This document shows positions 42,540 through 54,218 of a stretch of 64,000 nucleotides of DNA, piece after piece. The notes below the pieces were generated by a model, which saw nothing but the letters and a program-made list of their open reading frames with translations, had not been told where the DNA came from and searched no databases. The first letter of the stretch is position 1. Each line of letters opens with the position of its first letter. The position numbers and the translations under genes are program-made. The stretch covers positions 26,709,548 through 26,773,547 of the forward strand of contig CAMZMU010000027.1 of NCBI GenBank assembly GCA_947311845.1. The letters are read 5' to 3'. Source of the stretch: Poa pratensis. Its lineage: Eukaryota > Streptophyta > Magnoliopsida > Poales > Poaceae.

Positions 42540-43162
42540 TTCACAGGAAATATTGGCAAAAACTGTGGAAAATTTATGCCCCCCACCCCCAAAGTGTGAT
42601 GCTTCTGGTGGAGGGTAATCAAAAAATTCGTTCCGACAAGAGCGATACTGAAGAACAGGCATGTGGAATAGATTGCACATTGTGAGGCATGTGGTGCATC
42701 AGAAGAGTCGATACCACATGCTCTTTTTGAGTGCACCTGGGCTCAGCTTTTTTGGCAGGAGATGTGATCCATGGCTGGGCTCAAATTGCCATCTTTCCAT
42801 CCAAACTCATGGGCTATTGATACGATTGATAATTCAATGATGAGTGAGAAAGATACATGTCTTATTCAATGCGGTTGTTGGGCAATTTGGCAAGAGAGAA
42901 ATGAAAAGAAACATGGTGGCAACAATAGGTCAGTAACCTTGAGTGCAGAACAGGGAGACTATGAGAGATTTTCCTAGTTTTAGTGTAACTTTTATTGGGA
43001 GTGACGGTAATCAAGCTGCTCATCTTTGCGCTAGACAGGCTAGTTCGACTAGGAAGAGATGTATGTGAATTTACTATAACCCGGCCGCTCTTGCCAGCAC
43101 TCTCTTGAGAGTTAGTTTAATCCTACTATCGTTGATTAATAAAGCTCTCTAAATTCGAGAAA
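42540..43162 (+). mobile_element. 5'-truncated LINE (L1-type) fragment
   Basis: Target duplication AAAAGAGATATAAAGC at 42524-42539 and 43163-43178, with a short A-tail (gagaaaaaaa) just before the right copy. Frames inside read the zinc-finger region after RT (CEACGASEESIPHALFECTW, then WAIWQERNEKKHGG) and an RNase H-like end, broken by stops and shifts. Only the last ~0.6 kb of the LINE was inserted, as usual for target-primed reverse transcription. Confidence 0.85.
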
Positions 43163-43550
43163 AAAAGAGATATAAAGCCCGACGTTCTCAATTCTTGCGA
43201 TCCAACTACGGGTTGGTTCTCAACCTCCGTCCGGTTCGACTCGACCCTACCCGACGTCCGTCCCTTTCGCGCTCGGGCCAGCTCAACGCCAGCCCGGCGA
43301 ACACGCCTTACCCGACCCCACAAAGCCACAACGACGCCGGGCTCGGGCCGGCCGGTTCCTCGTTGACGCCGTCACGGCTTGTGTCTAGCCTCGAGGAAAC
43401 TCGCTGGCTGGCTGGCTGGCTTGGACTTGGACTCGGTGGCTCCGCCCCTGAAGGCTGAACCGCTCCGCTTGCTGCCACTTTCCGTCAAGCCGAGCGAAAA
43501 GCAGCGGCAGCGACGCCTCACCCGACCGGAAGGTTGTAGAGAGGGAGGCC

Positions 43551-46235
43551 ATGGCGATGGAGAAGGAGTCGACGTCGGTGCCGCTCACGCCGTCGTCGGC
43601 GGGGGACGCGGCCGACCCCGAGGACCCGGCCAAGTCGCCGCCGCGCCCCAGCTCGCCATCCACCTCCACCCGCCAGGTCCGGATCCATCCAACCCCTGCT
43701 GCCAACCGCGGCCGCGCAGGCCTAATCGCGCGCGTGATGTTCCTGTGCCGCTATATACTACCGTAGGGCCGTTCGGGGCGTAGGTTGCGCTTCCAGATGG
43801 TCGGATCTGCTCGTATTTGAGGAGCTCGATTTATTTGTGCTGCTCGTGTGTGGTGTGGGTGATTGCTGAATTCCGTTGGAGGTTCGATGTGTTCAGAACG
43901 TCAGATACAGGAGTTTAGCTCGGTTCGCTCGAATTTGCTAATTCTGGCGATTATTGGGGATTATATTGAGCTTGTCTGGGAGACTGCGGCTGTGTTAACG
44001 CTGTTGATTGATTATTAGTTCGTGGGCTTGCAAACTTCATAGTTTAGTAGTCAAGCAGTTCAGTTCTGATATTTGATGGCTTAACTAGAAAACATTGGTG
44101 TCAGATATTCTTAGAACACATTCTCCTAGAATCGATAAATGTGGGTAGTTCTTTTGTGCGGAAAGGCACCCGCGAACAAATTGCCGACTGTAGTGTTGTA
44201 TTAAGTACACCGGGAAGAGGGGGAGTCTTTGGGGTTAAGCTTATCTTCAGGTACCAATTTAGCACCCACAGATGGGCTTGCACTGCATACTCTTCCATGG
44301 AATGAGATCTATGAATGAAAAAAATTCAAGCTCGGTAACTTGGTTAGCTGAACCTTGTATGTGCTTGATGCATTTCTGTCATGTGTGCTTAATTTGAGTA
44401 TGCGGTACAAAGCGATTTGCGATTAATGAATTCTCAGCATGTACTAGAATCATATACAACTTAACGCAGCTCTAGATTGTTGTAATGTTTCTCAATATTT
44501 TACCCAAAAGGTGCTGCATTCACAAAACTCGATTTTTATAGGTCATTTTCATTTCACTAATTGGCTGATGGTTGCTCTGTGATTTGTAGGCATGCTGCGC
44601 TGTTCTTCAAAGTTGGGTATCGAGAAAATTTATGACTGGATGGTACATCCTTCGCAAGAACTAAGTTAAATATACATGTTACCACTATGCATACTAACCT
44701 TTTTTTGTTTCATGTTTTTTCAGTGTAGTTCTTTTTCCGGTGGCCTTCACGTTCTTCATTACATGGTGGTTCGTTCAATTTGTTGATGGTTTTTTCAGTC
44801 CACTATATGCAAAAGTTGGAATCAACATATTCGGTAATCCTTGTACTTGTACTTGTACTTTGTTCATGCTGTTTTTGGTAGTGATGACCTTACTAACTTA
44901 GAATTACAAGTGTTAAAACTTTGTATATTGTGTGAGTATAAAGGGATATCTGGTTGGTATCTTATCCTCATCGGTATAAAAATGCATCAATAGTCCTAAA
45001 ATTTAGGTCCCTTGGCAAACAATTAGAATATCCAGCTTTATGTTTTGATGGGACATAAGATAATGTTGCTGGAATTGGTAATTGCATGCTTGAAAACTTT
45101 TGCCATGGGGTTAAATTGGCAATAACCAAATTGGGCCTAGATCTTCTACCGCAGTAATTATTTGGTAACACTTGACCATGTACTTTATGTGAAATCCAAA
45201 GAATTTTCTTGGTCACAGAATCCATGTTTATGTTGTAGCAAGTGCTTATTGCTTCACTGACACTTTGCAGGTCTTGGTTTTCTGACTTCTCTGGCATTCA
45301 TATTTATGGTTGGCATATTTGTTTCTTCATGGTTGGGTTCAACTGTTTTCTGGGTCGGAGAATGGTTCATAAAGAAAATGCCATTTGTGAAGCACATATA
45401 TTCGGCATCAAAGCAAGTCAGCACTGCCATTTCACCAGGTTAAAATCCACACCATTTTAACTATGTCATAAACCAGTTCTTCGTTGTCCTTTTGGTCCAT
45501 GTGTTTCACAGTTGGGTGTTATTGTGTTGACTTTGTTCTGTTTGTTACAAGAGTATCACAGGGCCTATTGCGCATTATCACTTATCACAAAATTATTTTT
45601 TGTTTGCCAGACCAAAATACTACAGCATTTAAAGAAGTTGCAATAATTCGACATCCACGTGTTGGTGAATACGCATTTGGATTTATAACATCAAATGTTG
45701 TCCTTCAGGTACTTAATTTTCAGAAGGATCTTTGGTTACATCAACAATCTGTTATTGAGATGCTCCGTGTGATATGGGCCAAATATGCTTCATATGGTGC
45801 ACTTACACCTGTTTTATGGTCTTTTTTTTATGTGTGTTATACTACAGACAGACAAAGGCGATGAAGAACTCTGTAGTGTTTATGTGCCAACAAATCATCT
45901 ATATATCGGTGATATATTTCTGCTGAACACTGATGAGATCATCAGCCCAAACTTGTCCATTCGAGAAGGAATTGGTAAGTTACTATGATGGATATCCTTT
46001 TCCGCTTTACTTGTTTCTCCCCAAGAGTTCTTGTCTATTGCTTTACTGGCTAGAGCTGATAAAGGGATCTTCCCTGAAATTACTTGACTACTAATTCTAA
46101 TACAGCATTATTATTTTTCCCGATCCTACAGAAATTATTGTTTCTGGAGGAATGACCATGCCACAGGTGATTGCATCGCTCGAACCCATCCCAAGGAAGA
46201 GCCAGAGCATCCGCCTAAATAGAATAATGACGTGA
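43551..46235 (+). CDS. LCV: LIKE-COV membrane protein (DUF502), seven exons
   Basis: Exons: 43551-43676, 44590-44642, 44724-44833, 45271-45438, 45611-45708, 45848-45974, 46132-46235 (TGA). Together 660 nt, 219 residues, with all phases consistent. The N-terminus (MAMEKESTSVPLTPSS) is acidic and Pro/Ser-rich, followed by CCAVLQSWVSRKFMTG, a membrane segment (VVLFPVAFTFFITWWFVQFV), FFSPLYAKVGINIFG, a second one (LTSLAFIFMVGIFVSSW), then the cytosolic part with AIIRHPRVGEYAFGFIT and VSGGMTMPQVIASLEPIPR. This is the COV1/LCV pattern. COV1 affects stem vascular patterning and Golgi/TGN-vacuole traffic in Arabidopsis. Exon 6 opens TDKGDEELC, where family members usually have KDKGDEELC. The LINE lies about 390 bp upstream of the ATG. 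Confidence 0.93.
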
Positions 46236-47066
46236 CGGAAGAGTCATCAATACAGCGAGTAAGAAAACTCGAGACATTAGCTTAACTGCTTCAGCCATTA
46301 TGTTTCATGTTGGCTGATATTGGCCTGTAAATCAAGCAGATCGTGAATGTGTGGATGGCAACTCAGGTGTTGGTCTGTTTGTGCTGTTCGTTTATAATGT
46401 GTTACATGTCGAGGCTGGATATGGAAAGTTGATGAACAAACTGGATGGAAGCGTCATCTCGATGCCCTGGAAATATCACACCTGTTGCTCTTATCTGTGT
46501 TTGCTGACTGCTCCGAAATGTTATCGTCTACGCACCGGAGGTGCTGACAGTTAAATGTGGATGTGTACAAATAGTGCGCCTGATTAAATTCATTTGTAAA
46601 AGTGTGCTATGTAATGCCATGTTGACTTTGTCTACTACAATATCCACACAACACAATGCTGACTGGTTTCTCTTGAGCATCTCTTTGCTTCATGTTTCTG
46701 GACATCTATTGAAGTGTTATGAACTTGTGCCGCTGTCTCTGGGGCGGCAGGACGGAAGAGTGATGGATCGGAGGGATGTTTACCCAGCCCCATCCCCATT
46801 GTGTTTCTTGAATATTTGCTGCTAAGTGCTGACTGCTACTACTACTACTGCCCCTTCGTGTTGTGCCAGGTGTAGTGCAAGTGCAGGACACTGATTTCCC
46901 CCTTCGTAGTCTGCCAGGTGTTGTGCAAATGCAGTACACTGAAATGCTCCTCTGAAATGGAGCTTTCCAGAAGTGACTTTTTGAATCAATGACATGTGAC
47001 TGGCGAAACCATAAGCAATGATGAAAAACTGGAACTGAATTACACTCCAACTGACAAATACATATA
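46236..47066 (+). other. 3' UTR and flank of the LCV gene
   Basis: No further exon seen. It includes a (CTA)n run at about 46832-46850 and a direct duplication (gtgtagtgcaa / gttgtgcaa with cagg...acactga) around 46867-46941. Confidence 0.45.
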
Positions 47067-47261
47067 GGGGTCGTTTGGTAGCCATCATTTTGAGACAGAA
47101 TCATGAAATTCATTTGTCATTTCATGCCTAACATGTCTAGTTGGCATGAAATTGGACATGTCAATTCATTTGGAAAATCCAGCAGATGCCTTTTGTGTGT
47201 TATGTCAATTCTTATCTCTAACCATGTCTGGCAAATAAATTGATGGGTGCCAAACGAGCTC
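47067..47261. mobile_element. MITE-like element (hAT or PIF type)
   Basis: About 195 bp with imperfect inverted ends GGGGTCGTTTGGTAGCC and GGGTGCCAAACGAGCTC, a common grass MITE end. The target duplication is not clear (ATAG-like on both sides), so the superfamily is unsettled. Confidence 0.6.
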
Positions 47262-47569
47262 ATAGTGTAACCGCAGAAATTGAATTAATCTCCATGGCAT
47301 CAGCCAAAAGAACGCGCACAGATAAAGTTTACAGCAATTAACCTGCCTAAACAGAGTTTCACAAAAACTCACTGGGCGATTAGCATGCAGCGAAACAATT
47401 GCATTTCCGGCATCACCAGAGAAGAATAAACTCTACTCCTATGAGCTAAACATTATGCTTGCTCGACGAACAGACATCAGAAGATTCAGAAGTGAGATCA
47501 ATAACTGCACAGCGTCTGAAGTCTCATCAAGTACGATAGTATCAAATCCAGAACGGGGAACTGACCAAC

Positions 47570-48450
47570 TCACTCTGCATATGGAAAGCCAGTGATGCGT
47601 ATCTTCTTCGCCGGATAATGGCGGGGGCCGTCGCAAAACTCGCAGTGTGGCCTGCCAGACGTCCTGGAGCGGCAGGGAAGGCAAAGGCAGGCGTGCTTCA
47701 CCGGTATCAAACGCTCCAATGCCGACTCGCGCCCGCAACCCAAGCATACGACGGATTCGGCGGCTGGCACCACCATCTCCGATGCGGGCGCCGCCACTGC
47801 CGCTGAGGACTGATCGGCGATAAACGCCGCTGCGAGCTGATCGGCGGGCGGCGGCGCCTGCACCTCCGCCTCTGCATCTCGGGCGAAGGAGAAATGTCAG
47901 TCCAAGAAACGAATTGCAAAGCCAAGAAACGAATCGCAAGCCACGAAACGAAGCGGAAATGGAAGAAAATATACCGTCAGGGACGTGGTTCAACGGCCCA
48001 AGGTTCAAGAAAGCAAATATGTCTGCAATCTGGCTCTCCTCGCTGGGGTCTGCAAGAAACCAAGAAACCAAACCCAGTCTCAAGTCTCAACACCCCGAAA
48101 TTCAAGAAAGAAACGCGGACAACAGGAAAGAGAAGAGCGCACTGGGGCACTCACATTCACCGCCGTCATGGTCGTCGTCAGACAGGTTCGTGCTGTCGCT
48201 GCGGGAGTCTGCAAGAAACCGAGAGAACGGCACTCTGAACACACCAAAGATCAAGAAACCGCAGAATCAAGAAGAAGATCGCGCTTAGTAATTCACCTTC
48301 GCTTTCGCTGAAGTCACTGCTTTCGCTGAAGTCACTGAGGGATTCCACGTCCTCGTAGTGGTTTCCAGCCCCCCTCCACGGTGGACGTGGCCACGACGAT
48401 CCGGGAGCGTCGTCGTCGAAGGCCTCGGAGGCCTTCCGCTTCCCTGCCAT
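47570..48450 (-). CDS. Small RING-like finger protein A
   Basis: Exons 48297-48450, 48155-48208, 47975-48049, 47570-47877 (TGA): 591 nt, 196 residues, all introns phase 1. The N-terminus (MAGKRKASEAFDDDAPGSSW) has a basic patch, then an acidic Ser/Asp stretch (DFSESSDFSESE). The C-terminal finger reads CLGCGRESALERLIPVKH, then ACLCLPC and HCEFC. Spacing matches BOI/S-RNase-binding RING fingers, but the third zinc Cys position is Val (IPVKH) and the usual Cys-Pro of the last pair is Cys-Glu. E3 ligase activity is therefore uncertain. A tandem paralogue lies 1.6 kb to the right. Confidence 0.82.
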
Positions 48451-48608
48451 CTCTCGCTCGCCTCGGCAACCACTGCACTACCAAGAAATCGATTGAACGC
48501 CTCGGCGAGAACCGATCCGAACGGCGGAGAGAGGAGAGGTGCGCTCGAGACAGGAAGCTACAGAAAAGAAGAGAGAATTGCAGGGGAGAGGGGGAGGAAG
48601 ACGAGACA

Positions 48609-48616
48609 GTATATAG
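48609..48616 (-). promoter_or_regulatory. TATA box of RING-like gene A
   Basis: CTATATAC on the minus strand, about 160 bp before the ATG, in a block (agacagtatatagagggaag) repeated exactly before gene B. Confidence 0.7.
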
Positions 48617-48624
48617 AGGGAAGC

Positions 48625-49735
48625 GACCGGCGAGTTGGATTTTGGGAATGGACGGGAGAGCCCAGCTTACTGGGCCAAGCCGTTTGGAAACAGCTCATTT
48701 ACGGCCCAACAAACATCTGGCGGATCGAACCCACACCTCCTCTGAGTCATCTCCTGTTATTTCGTTTATTATAGTTATTTTATTACTGTAATTATTTCAT
48801 TTACTATCAGCAAGAGTTGTTTCTACTAGGACAGCGAGAAGAACTTAACACCAAATTTACTAGGATGATGCAAGTTAACACCCAATTTACGGCCCAGCAA
48901 ACATCTGTCTGTTCTTCACGTTTGTTACAGCAATATAAACTAATCTTGACAGAAGCTCGTGCAATCACAAGGATGATGCAAAGTGAACAGGTAACTCGTA
49001 CAGGAGCAAAACTATAAACATGCTAAAATAGTACAAATCCAGTTCTTACACCCATCACACAAAGATTACAGTCAAGACACGGGTAACAACAATTCTTTCT
49101 CATTGCGCAGCAGGAAAAAAAATGGGCTCACAAAACTTCAGAAGTTCAGAGAGAGGGAGAACTGCAAATATGGTGCAAATTCAGTTTTTATACCCATCAC
49201 ACAAAGAGACACAGGAAGAACCGCTATAAGTTCTGCATCTGGGAGAGTCAAATCCCAATGGTAGATTCCTCAAGCTAGCTTGCTTGCATGCTTAGAGACT
49301 AGCGCTTCAGTTGCCGCTTCCTCACACTCAATTAACAGAAACTGAACCAAAAATTCCAATTGACAAACACAAATGTTGTTTCAGAAACTGAATTTGCTAC
49401 TCAAGCTTGCTTGCATGCTTAGGGACTAGCGCTACAGTTGCCGCTTCCTCACTCTCAAATTCTCAATTAACAGAAACTGAACCAAAAATTCCAATTGACA
49501 AACACAAAAGTAGTTTCCGAAACTGAATTTGATCTTCAAGCTTGCTTGCATTCTTAGAGACTAGCCCTTCAGTTGCCTCTTCCTCACTCTCAATTAACAG
49601 AAATTGAACGAGAAATTCCAGTTGACAAACACAAATGTAGTTTCAGAAACTGAATTTGCAGCAACTACTAACCAGTCGCATTTCCGACAAAGATTCCAAT
49701 TGACAAACACGAATGTAGTTTCAGAAACTGAACCT
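48625..49735. other. Spacer between the RING-like genes with a tandem array
   Basis: Includes a tandem repeat (49270-49740) and a shorter repeated phrase (acccatcacacaaagat/ag at about 49050 and 49193). No gene seen. Confidence 0.5.
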
Positions 49736-49740
49736 GCCTA
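49270..49740. repeat. Tandem repeat, about 130-bp unit, three copies plus a partial copy
   Basis: CAAGCT(A/T)GCTTGCTTGCAT landmarks at about 49272, 49402 and 49536. Each unit ends AATTGACAAACAC(A/G)AA...TTTC(A/C)GAAACTGAA; the fourth copy is partial (from about 49690). It lies just 3' of gene B. Confidence 0.85.
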
Positions 49741-50020
49741 AACAACAATTCACAAAGATTCTCTGGCAGAAAATATTCAGCGAAACAATCGCATTTCCCA
49801 CATTAACAGAGAAGAAAAAACTACTCCTATGAGCTAAGCATTATGCTTGCTCGATGAACACATAAGAAGATTCAGAAGTGACATCAATATCTGCACAACG
49901 TCTGAAGTCTCATCAACTATAGTACGATAGCCTCAATTCCAGAACGGGGAACTGACCAACTCCTCACTCTGCATATGGATGGACGGCCAGTGGCGCGTCC
50001 CTTGAATCTTCTTCACCGGA

Positions 50021-50932
50021 TCAATGGCGGGGGTCGTCGCAGTACTCGCAGTGTGGCCCGCCGGACGGGATGGACCGGCAGGAGGGGCAGAGGCAGGCGT
50101 GTTCCATCGGTTCCGGGCGCAACGATGCCGGCTCGCGCCCGCAACCCAAGCACAGGACGGGGTCGGGGCCCGGCACCACCATCTCCGGGGCGGGCGCCGC
50201 CGCTGGGACGGACTGATCGGCCACCTCCGCCACTAGGGGATGATCGCCGGGCGGCGGCTGCTGCACCACCGCCTCTGCGTGCTGACCTCCCGCCGCAGCG
50301 AGCTCCTCCTCCCACTCTGCACCACGAAGTAATTTCAGTGCAAGAAACGAATTGAAATCCAAGAAACGAATCGCAAAGCCAAGAAACGAATCGCAAGCCA
50401 AGAAACGCAGCGGAAATGGAAGAAAACTTACCGGCGGGGACTTGATTCTGCGGCTGAATGTTCAATTCCCCTAGCTCCACTGCCATATCGTTCCCCACGC
50501 TGGATCCTGCAAGAAACCAAAGTCTCAACACACCGAAATCCAAGAAAAGGAGCACGGGGACATCAAGGAATCGAAGAGCGCGCTTGGGCACCCACCTTCA
50601 CCTCCGCTGCCGGCATTGCCGGCGCCGGCGGACGAGTACGAGGACGATTCCTCGTTGTCAGCCACGTACGTCCCGTCGCTTCGGGAGTCTGCAAGAAACC
50701 AAGAGAACCACACTCTCAAGTCTCAACACATCACAGCCCAAGAAACCCATGACAACCCAAGAAACGCGGACGTCAAGAAGAAGAGGAGGAAGAACATCGC
50801 GCTTGGGAACCCACCTCCACTGCTGACGGTGGAGTCGTCGTCGTCGTATCCGTCATCCATCCGCAGCCTTCGCGGTGGAGGCGCGCGCGCCGATGCACGA
50901 GCGTCGTCGGAGGCCTTCCGCTTCCCTGTCAT
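50021..50932 (-). CDS. Small RING-like finger protein B (tandem paralogue of A)
   Basis: Exons 50815-50932, 50602-50688, 50432-50506, 50021-50316 (TGA): 576 nt, 191 residues, all introns phase 1 as in gene A. The N-terminus MTGKRKASDDARASARAPPP is like A; exon 3 has the same length (75 nt) in both. The finger reads CLGCGREPASLRPEPMEH, ACLCPSC, then HCEYCDDPRH and stop. The third zinc Cys position is Met (EPMEH), so both paralogues lack that ligand. The last exon is GC-rich and a little shorter; A has 13 extra residues after the finger. The duplication includes the promoter block and 3' UTR. Confidence 0.82.
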
Positions 50933-51117
50933 CTCTCGCTCGCTTCAGAAACCACCGCACTACCAAGCAATCGATTGAACGCCTTACGCCTCCGCAGCAG
51001 TAGAACAGAACCGGACCGAACAGCGGGGAGAGATGGGCTTCAGAAAAGAAACTCCGGGGAAAGAAGTGAGAGTTGCAGGGGAGAGGGATGACGCCGGGAG
51101 GAGGAAGACGAGACAGT

Positions 51118-51125
51118 ATATAGAG
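51118..51125 (-). promoter_or_regulatory. TATA box of RING-like gene B
   Basis: CTATATAC on the minus strand, about 186 bp before the ATG, in the same promoter block as gene A. Confidence 0.7.
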
Positions 51126-51393
51126 GGAAGCCACACCCGAGTTTGATTTTGGGCGTGTGCAGGAGAGGCCAGCTAACTGGGCCGACGCGCCATCCACGGC
51201 CCAACGACTAAGTGATTTGTTAGGCGGTCCTAACCATAATATTTTACGGGAGCCCCTATACGGCGCCTAAGAGTTAATCGTTAACTGGAGCTCTCGCGAC
51301 CCTGACCAAGCCGCCCGCGACCCGATGTGCGACGCCGCGGCCGCCGCTGCGTAGCTTGGCCCCGAGCTCTCCCCCGCCCCTTCGCCATCTCAC

Positions 51394-53095
51394 ATGACCC
51401 TCTCTTCCTCCCCCCTCGTCTTCCCAGCCACCAAAGCTCCCAATCCACCTCCCATCCCCTGCCCCCATGTCGATCCAGATTCAACATCCTCGCCTGCTGC
51501 TGTCGTTGGTGGAGATGAAGGTCCGGTTCCCCACACCCTCGGATGCGCTGGGAACCTCCTGCCGCCTCCCCCTGCTCAGCTCCCCCCAAACTTCAAGCCG
51601 GTGCACATCTCCGAGGTTCCCTTGGCGGCGAAGGAGCAGGGCTGGGAGGAGGTTGGGGGACGGCGTCGCCGGAGGCTGCTGAAGACGCCTACTTCACCTC
51701 CCAGGAAGGAGGCTGGCTCTCCACCGCCTTCAAGAGGAGGACCTTCGGCCTCTGCTTCCGATGCTTGGCGCCGGAGCACTTCGTCGCGGACTGCCGAGGC
51801 CCTGTTCGGTGCCTGAGATGCCGCTGCTCCGGCCATCGCAAGCGGGACTGCACGGCCCGGCACCATGTCCCCCCGCCCGCTGCCGCTGCTGGTGGAGATG
51901 GAGCTCGCCGCCGCCACTGCTCGCCTCCAGCGCCTCCTTGCCGCTCGAGGGACACAACTGCTGACCAAGCGCATCGCTCCTGCAGCCGCTCGCCTCCTGC
52001 CCCTCCTCTTGGAACCCAGCGCTCATGGGCCTCGGTTGTCGCCGAGCAGGAGGATCCTCGTGATCTTGGGGCGGGTGTTCCTGGTTCTGGCCTTCCTGCC
52101 GATGCTATGCGGATGTTGCAGCCTCTCCTTGCAGCTCAGGCGGAGGCGTTGAGCGCTGAATTGCAGGCCATGTTCGCTGCTCGTCTCGAGGAAGTCTTCC
52201 TGCCCCTTCGCGATCTGGTAGCCTCGGTGCAGGGTTGGACTGAGCAAGTTTCAGGCCTTTGGGATCTAATGGAGATTGTTGGTGGAAGGCTTGCTCTTGC
52301 CGATCTGTTGGCGTCAGCATCGGGCACGCATTATGAGTGTTTGCCTATCAACGTGAGCGATGGCATGGATGCTAGCACGGAGGTTGGGGCCGGTTGCGGC
52401 TTGTCTGTGCTAGGTGGTTTGAGTGCACAGGCTTCAGATGATCCTCTGGTTTTGGACCTTCCTTCGCTAGAGATGGTGCCTCATGGCATGGAGGAGCAGG
52501 ACAAGGTTGATCAAGTCGTGACCTCATGCAATGGCTTGGGGCTGACAGTGGCAGCGTTGCCTGTTAGCTTGGTTGGAGAGGCGGCCGTCGAGTCGGCTGC
52601 TGGTGCTAGTTGCTCGACTGATCTGTGTGGAGGTTTGGTGCCACAAGTAGATGATCCCCTTGACGTTGTTTTTCCCCAGCCAAGTCCTGGCTTCAACACT
52701 TGGAGGAGCAACAAAAGGTCAATGATGTCGTGCATGCTTGCAAGGGCCTGGAGCTTACTGAGGAAACTTCCGCCGTCAGCTTTGTTGTGGACGCGCCTCT
52801 GGAGCAGACACCGCCAAGAGACTCTTACAGCTTGATGGTTTTCGAGCCGAACCGCTCACTTGGTGGCAATGGAGGGCCGCTTTCTCAGACCTCGCCCACC
52901 CTATTGGATGAGCTGTTGAGCAATTTCAGTTGCACAGAGCAGCTATCCTTGCTCGATGCACCAATTAACTTGCAGCTCGAACACGGCTCCTCTTGGGTTG
53001 GAAGGCGAAGTGGCAGGTTGGAAAAGAAGAACAAAAACTGCACCATCCCCATTTCCAAGCGAGCTGAATTCAGATTGGCAGAGTCTTTTGGAGAA
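51394..53095 (+). pseudogene. LINE ORF1-like (CCHC nucleic-acid-binding) relic
   Basis: Frames join by one-base shifts near 51735 and 52690. The first part ends with a basic stretch (EEVGGRRRRRLLKTPT). Then two CCHC knuckles, CFRCLAPEHFVADC and CLRCRCSGHRKRDC, followed by a long acidic/hydrophobic region, and RSGRLEKKNKNCTIPISKRA near the end. This is the layout of plant L1 ORF1/gag-like proteins. Two stretches (HGMEEQDKVDQVVTSC... and LEEQQKVNDVVHAC...) look like an internal duplication. It is cut at 53096 by the Tat element, and no RT follows on this side. Confidence 0.6.
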
Positions 53096-54218
53096 TGTCG
53101 GGGGGCTACCCCCGGGTAGGGTCAAGGCTTGGCCTAAAGATGAGTTTAAAGATATGCCGAGGTACGGAAAGGGCCGACCTGTTTGGGCTTGGGAGTGTCC
53201 GAGCATCATCTTGACCTGGAGGATACAAAGGCCGACCTATCTTGGCCCAGAGGGATCCGAGGTATCCCGTCAGCCTGGGCCGAGGTTCACTGTCCGAGCT
53301 ATGGTCAGCCGACCTAATACCTCGGTGCTATGGTTTGTATGGTGAGTACAGGAGAAGCTGTGTGAAGGAAGTTATATCCGAGGTGGTCGATCTTAAGTAC
53401 AAGACCCGAGGTATGAACGGGAGCAAGACCCGAGCTAACCAAGGCAGGAGGCCATAGGTCGGGCAGGAGTCAATGCTCCTGTCACTTCTAGCCGGGTACA
53501 AGAGCGCCTGACGCGGGAGCGTCTGTCACGGAGCCTGGCAGAGGCGTGCCCCGGGTTCGGCGGGGCTGCACGTCTCTGACCGCTGACCACGCGGGATCTG
53601 GGAAAAGGCTACGAGGTAGCTCTGCCAGGCCACGTCCTGTCTGTCAGAGGAGACATGCTAGTTCTGCCGTTAGGCACAGGAGATGGGCAGGCCACGTCTT
53701 GTCCCTGACAGAGTACGGTGACCGCAGAGGCATGGCAACAGTGTTCAGCGAGGGCACAACGGTAACCCGGTTGGCCTATATAGAGGGCTTCACCCCCCTC
53801 CTGCTTGAACCCCGAGGGAGAGATCGATCAACAGAAGAGAAAGAAGAGAGAAAGGAACCTCGGAACACCCCGGAAACACCTCGGAGTGCCTTCTTCCTCC
53901 CGCGTAGCTCCATCTTTTACCTCAAGTTCTCACCATTGTATCATCATACAGCTCGAGGAGCAGCTTGTACTTGTCACTTTGAGCTATACACTGAGTAGGA
54001 TAGTGCTGCAGTAGGGGTGTTACCTCCGCAAGAGGGCCCCGAAGCAGGGTACATCGTGGTGTGCTTTGTGTTCTTGGTTTCTTGGTTTCTCGTTCGTGTT
54101 CTTGTGTGTTCTTGCGTGTGCACTTCTTGAGTGCATAAACCCTCCCCGGATTCCCCCAACGACCATTCGGCCCCATCTTAGCCATACCTATGGCATCTGC
54201 CGTGATCCCACCACGACA
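53096..54218 (+). repeat. 5' LTR of the Tat element (1,123 bp)
   Basis: Inverted ends TGTCG/CGACA. TATA-like CTATATAGAGGG at about 53777 gives a likely promoter. A short duplication (aggccacgtc(c/t)tgtc at about 53630 and 53691) lies before it. GT/GTTCTTG-rich sequence at 54060-54130 follows in the leader. An ATG at 54190 inside the LTR opens a frame that crosses the primer site. Confidence 0.88.

Noticed and set aside
43385..43705. Minus-strand frame over LCV exon 1
   Set aside because: GC-rich shadow of the LCV first exon, no domain, no splice logic.
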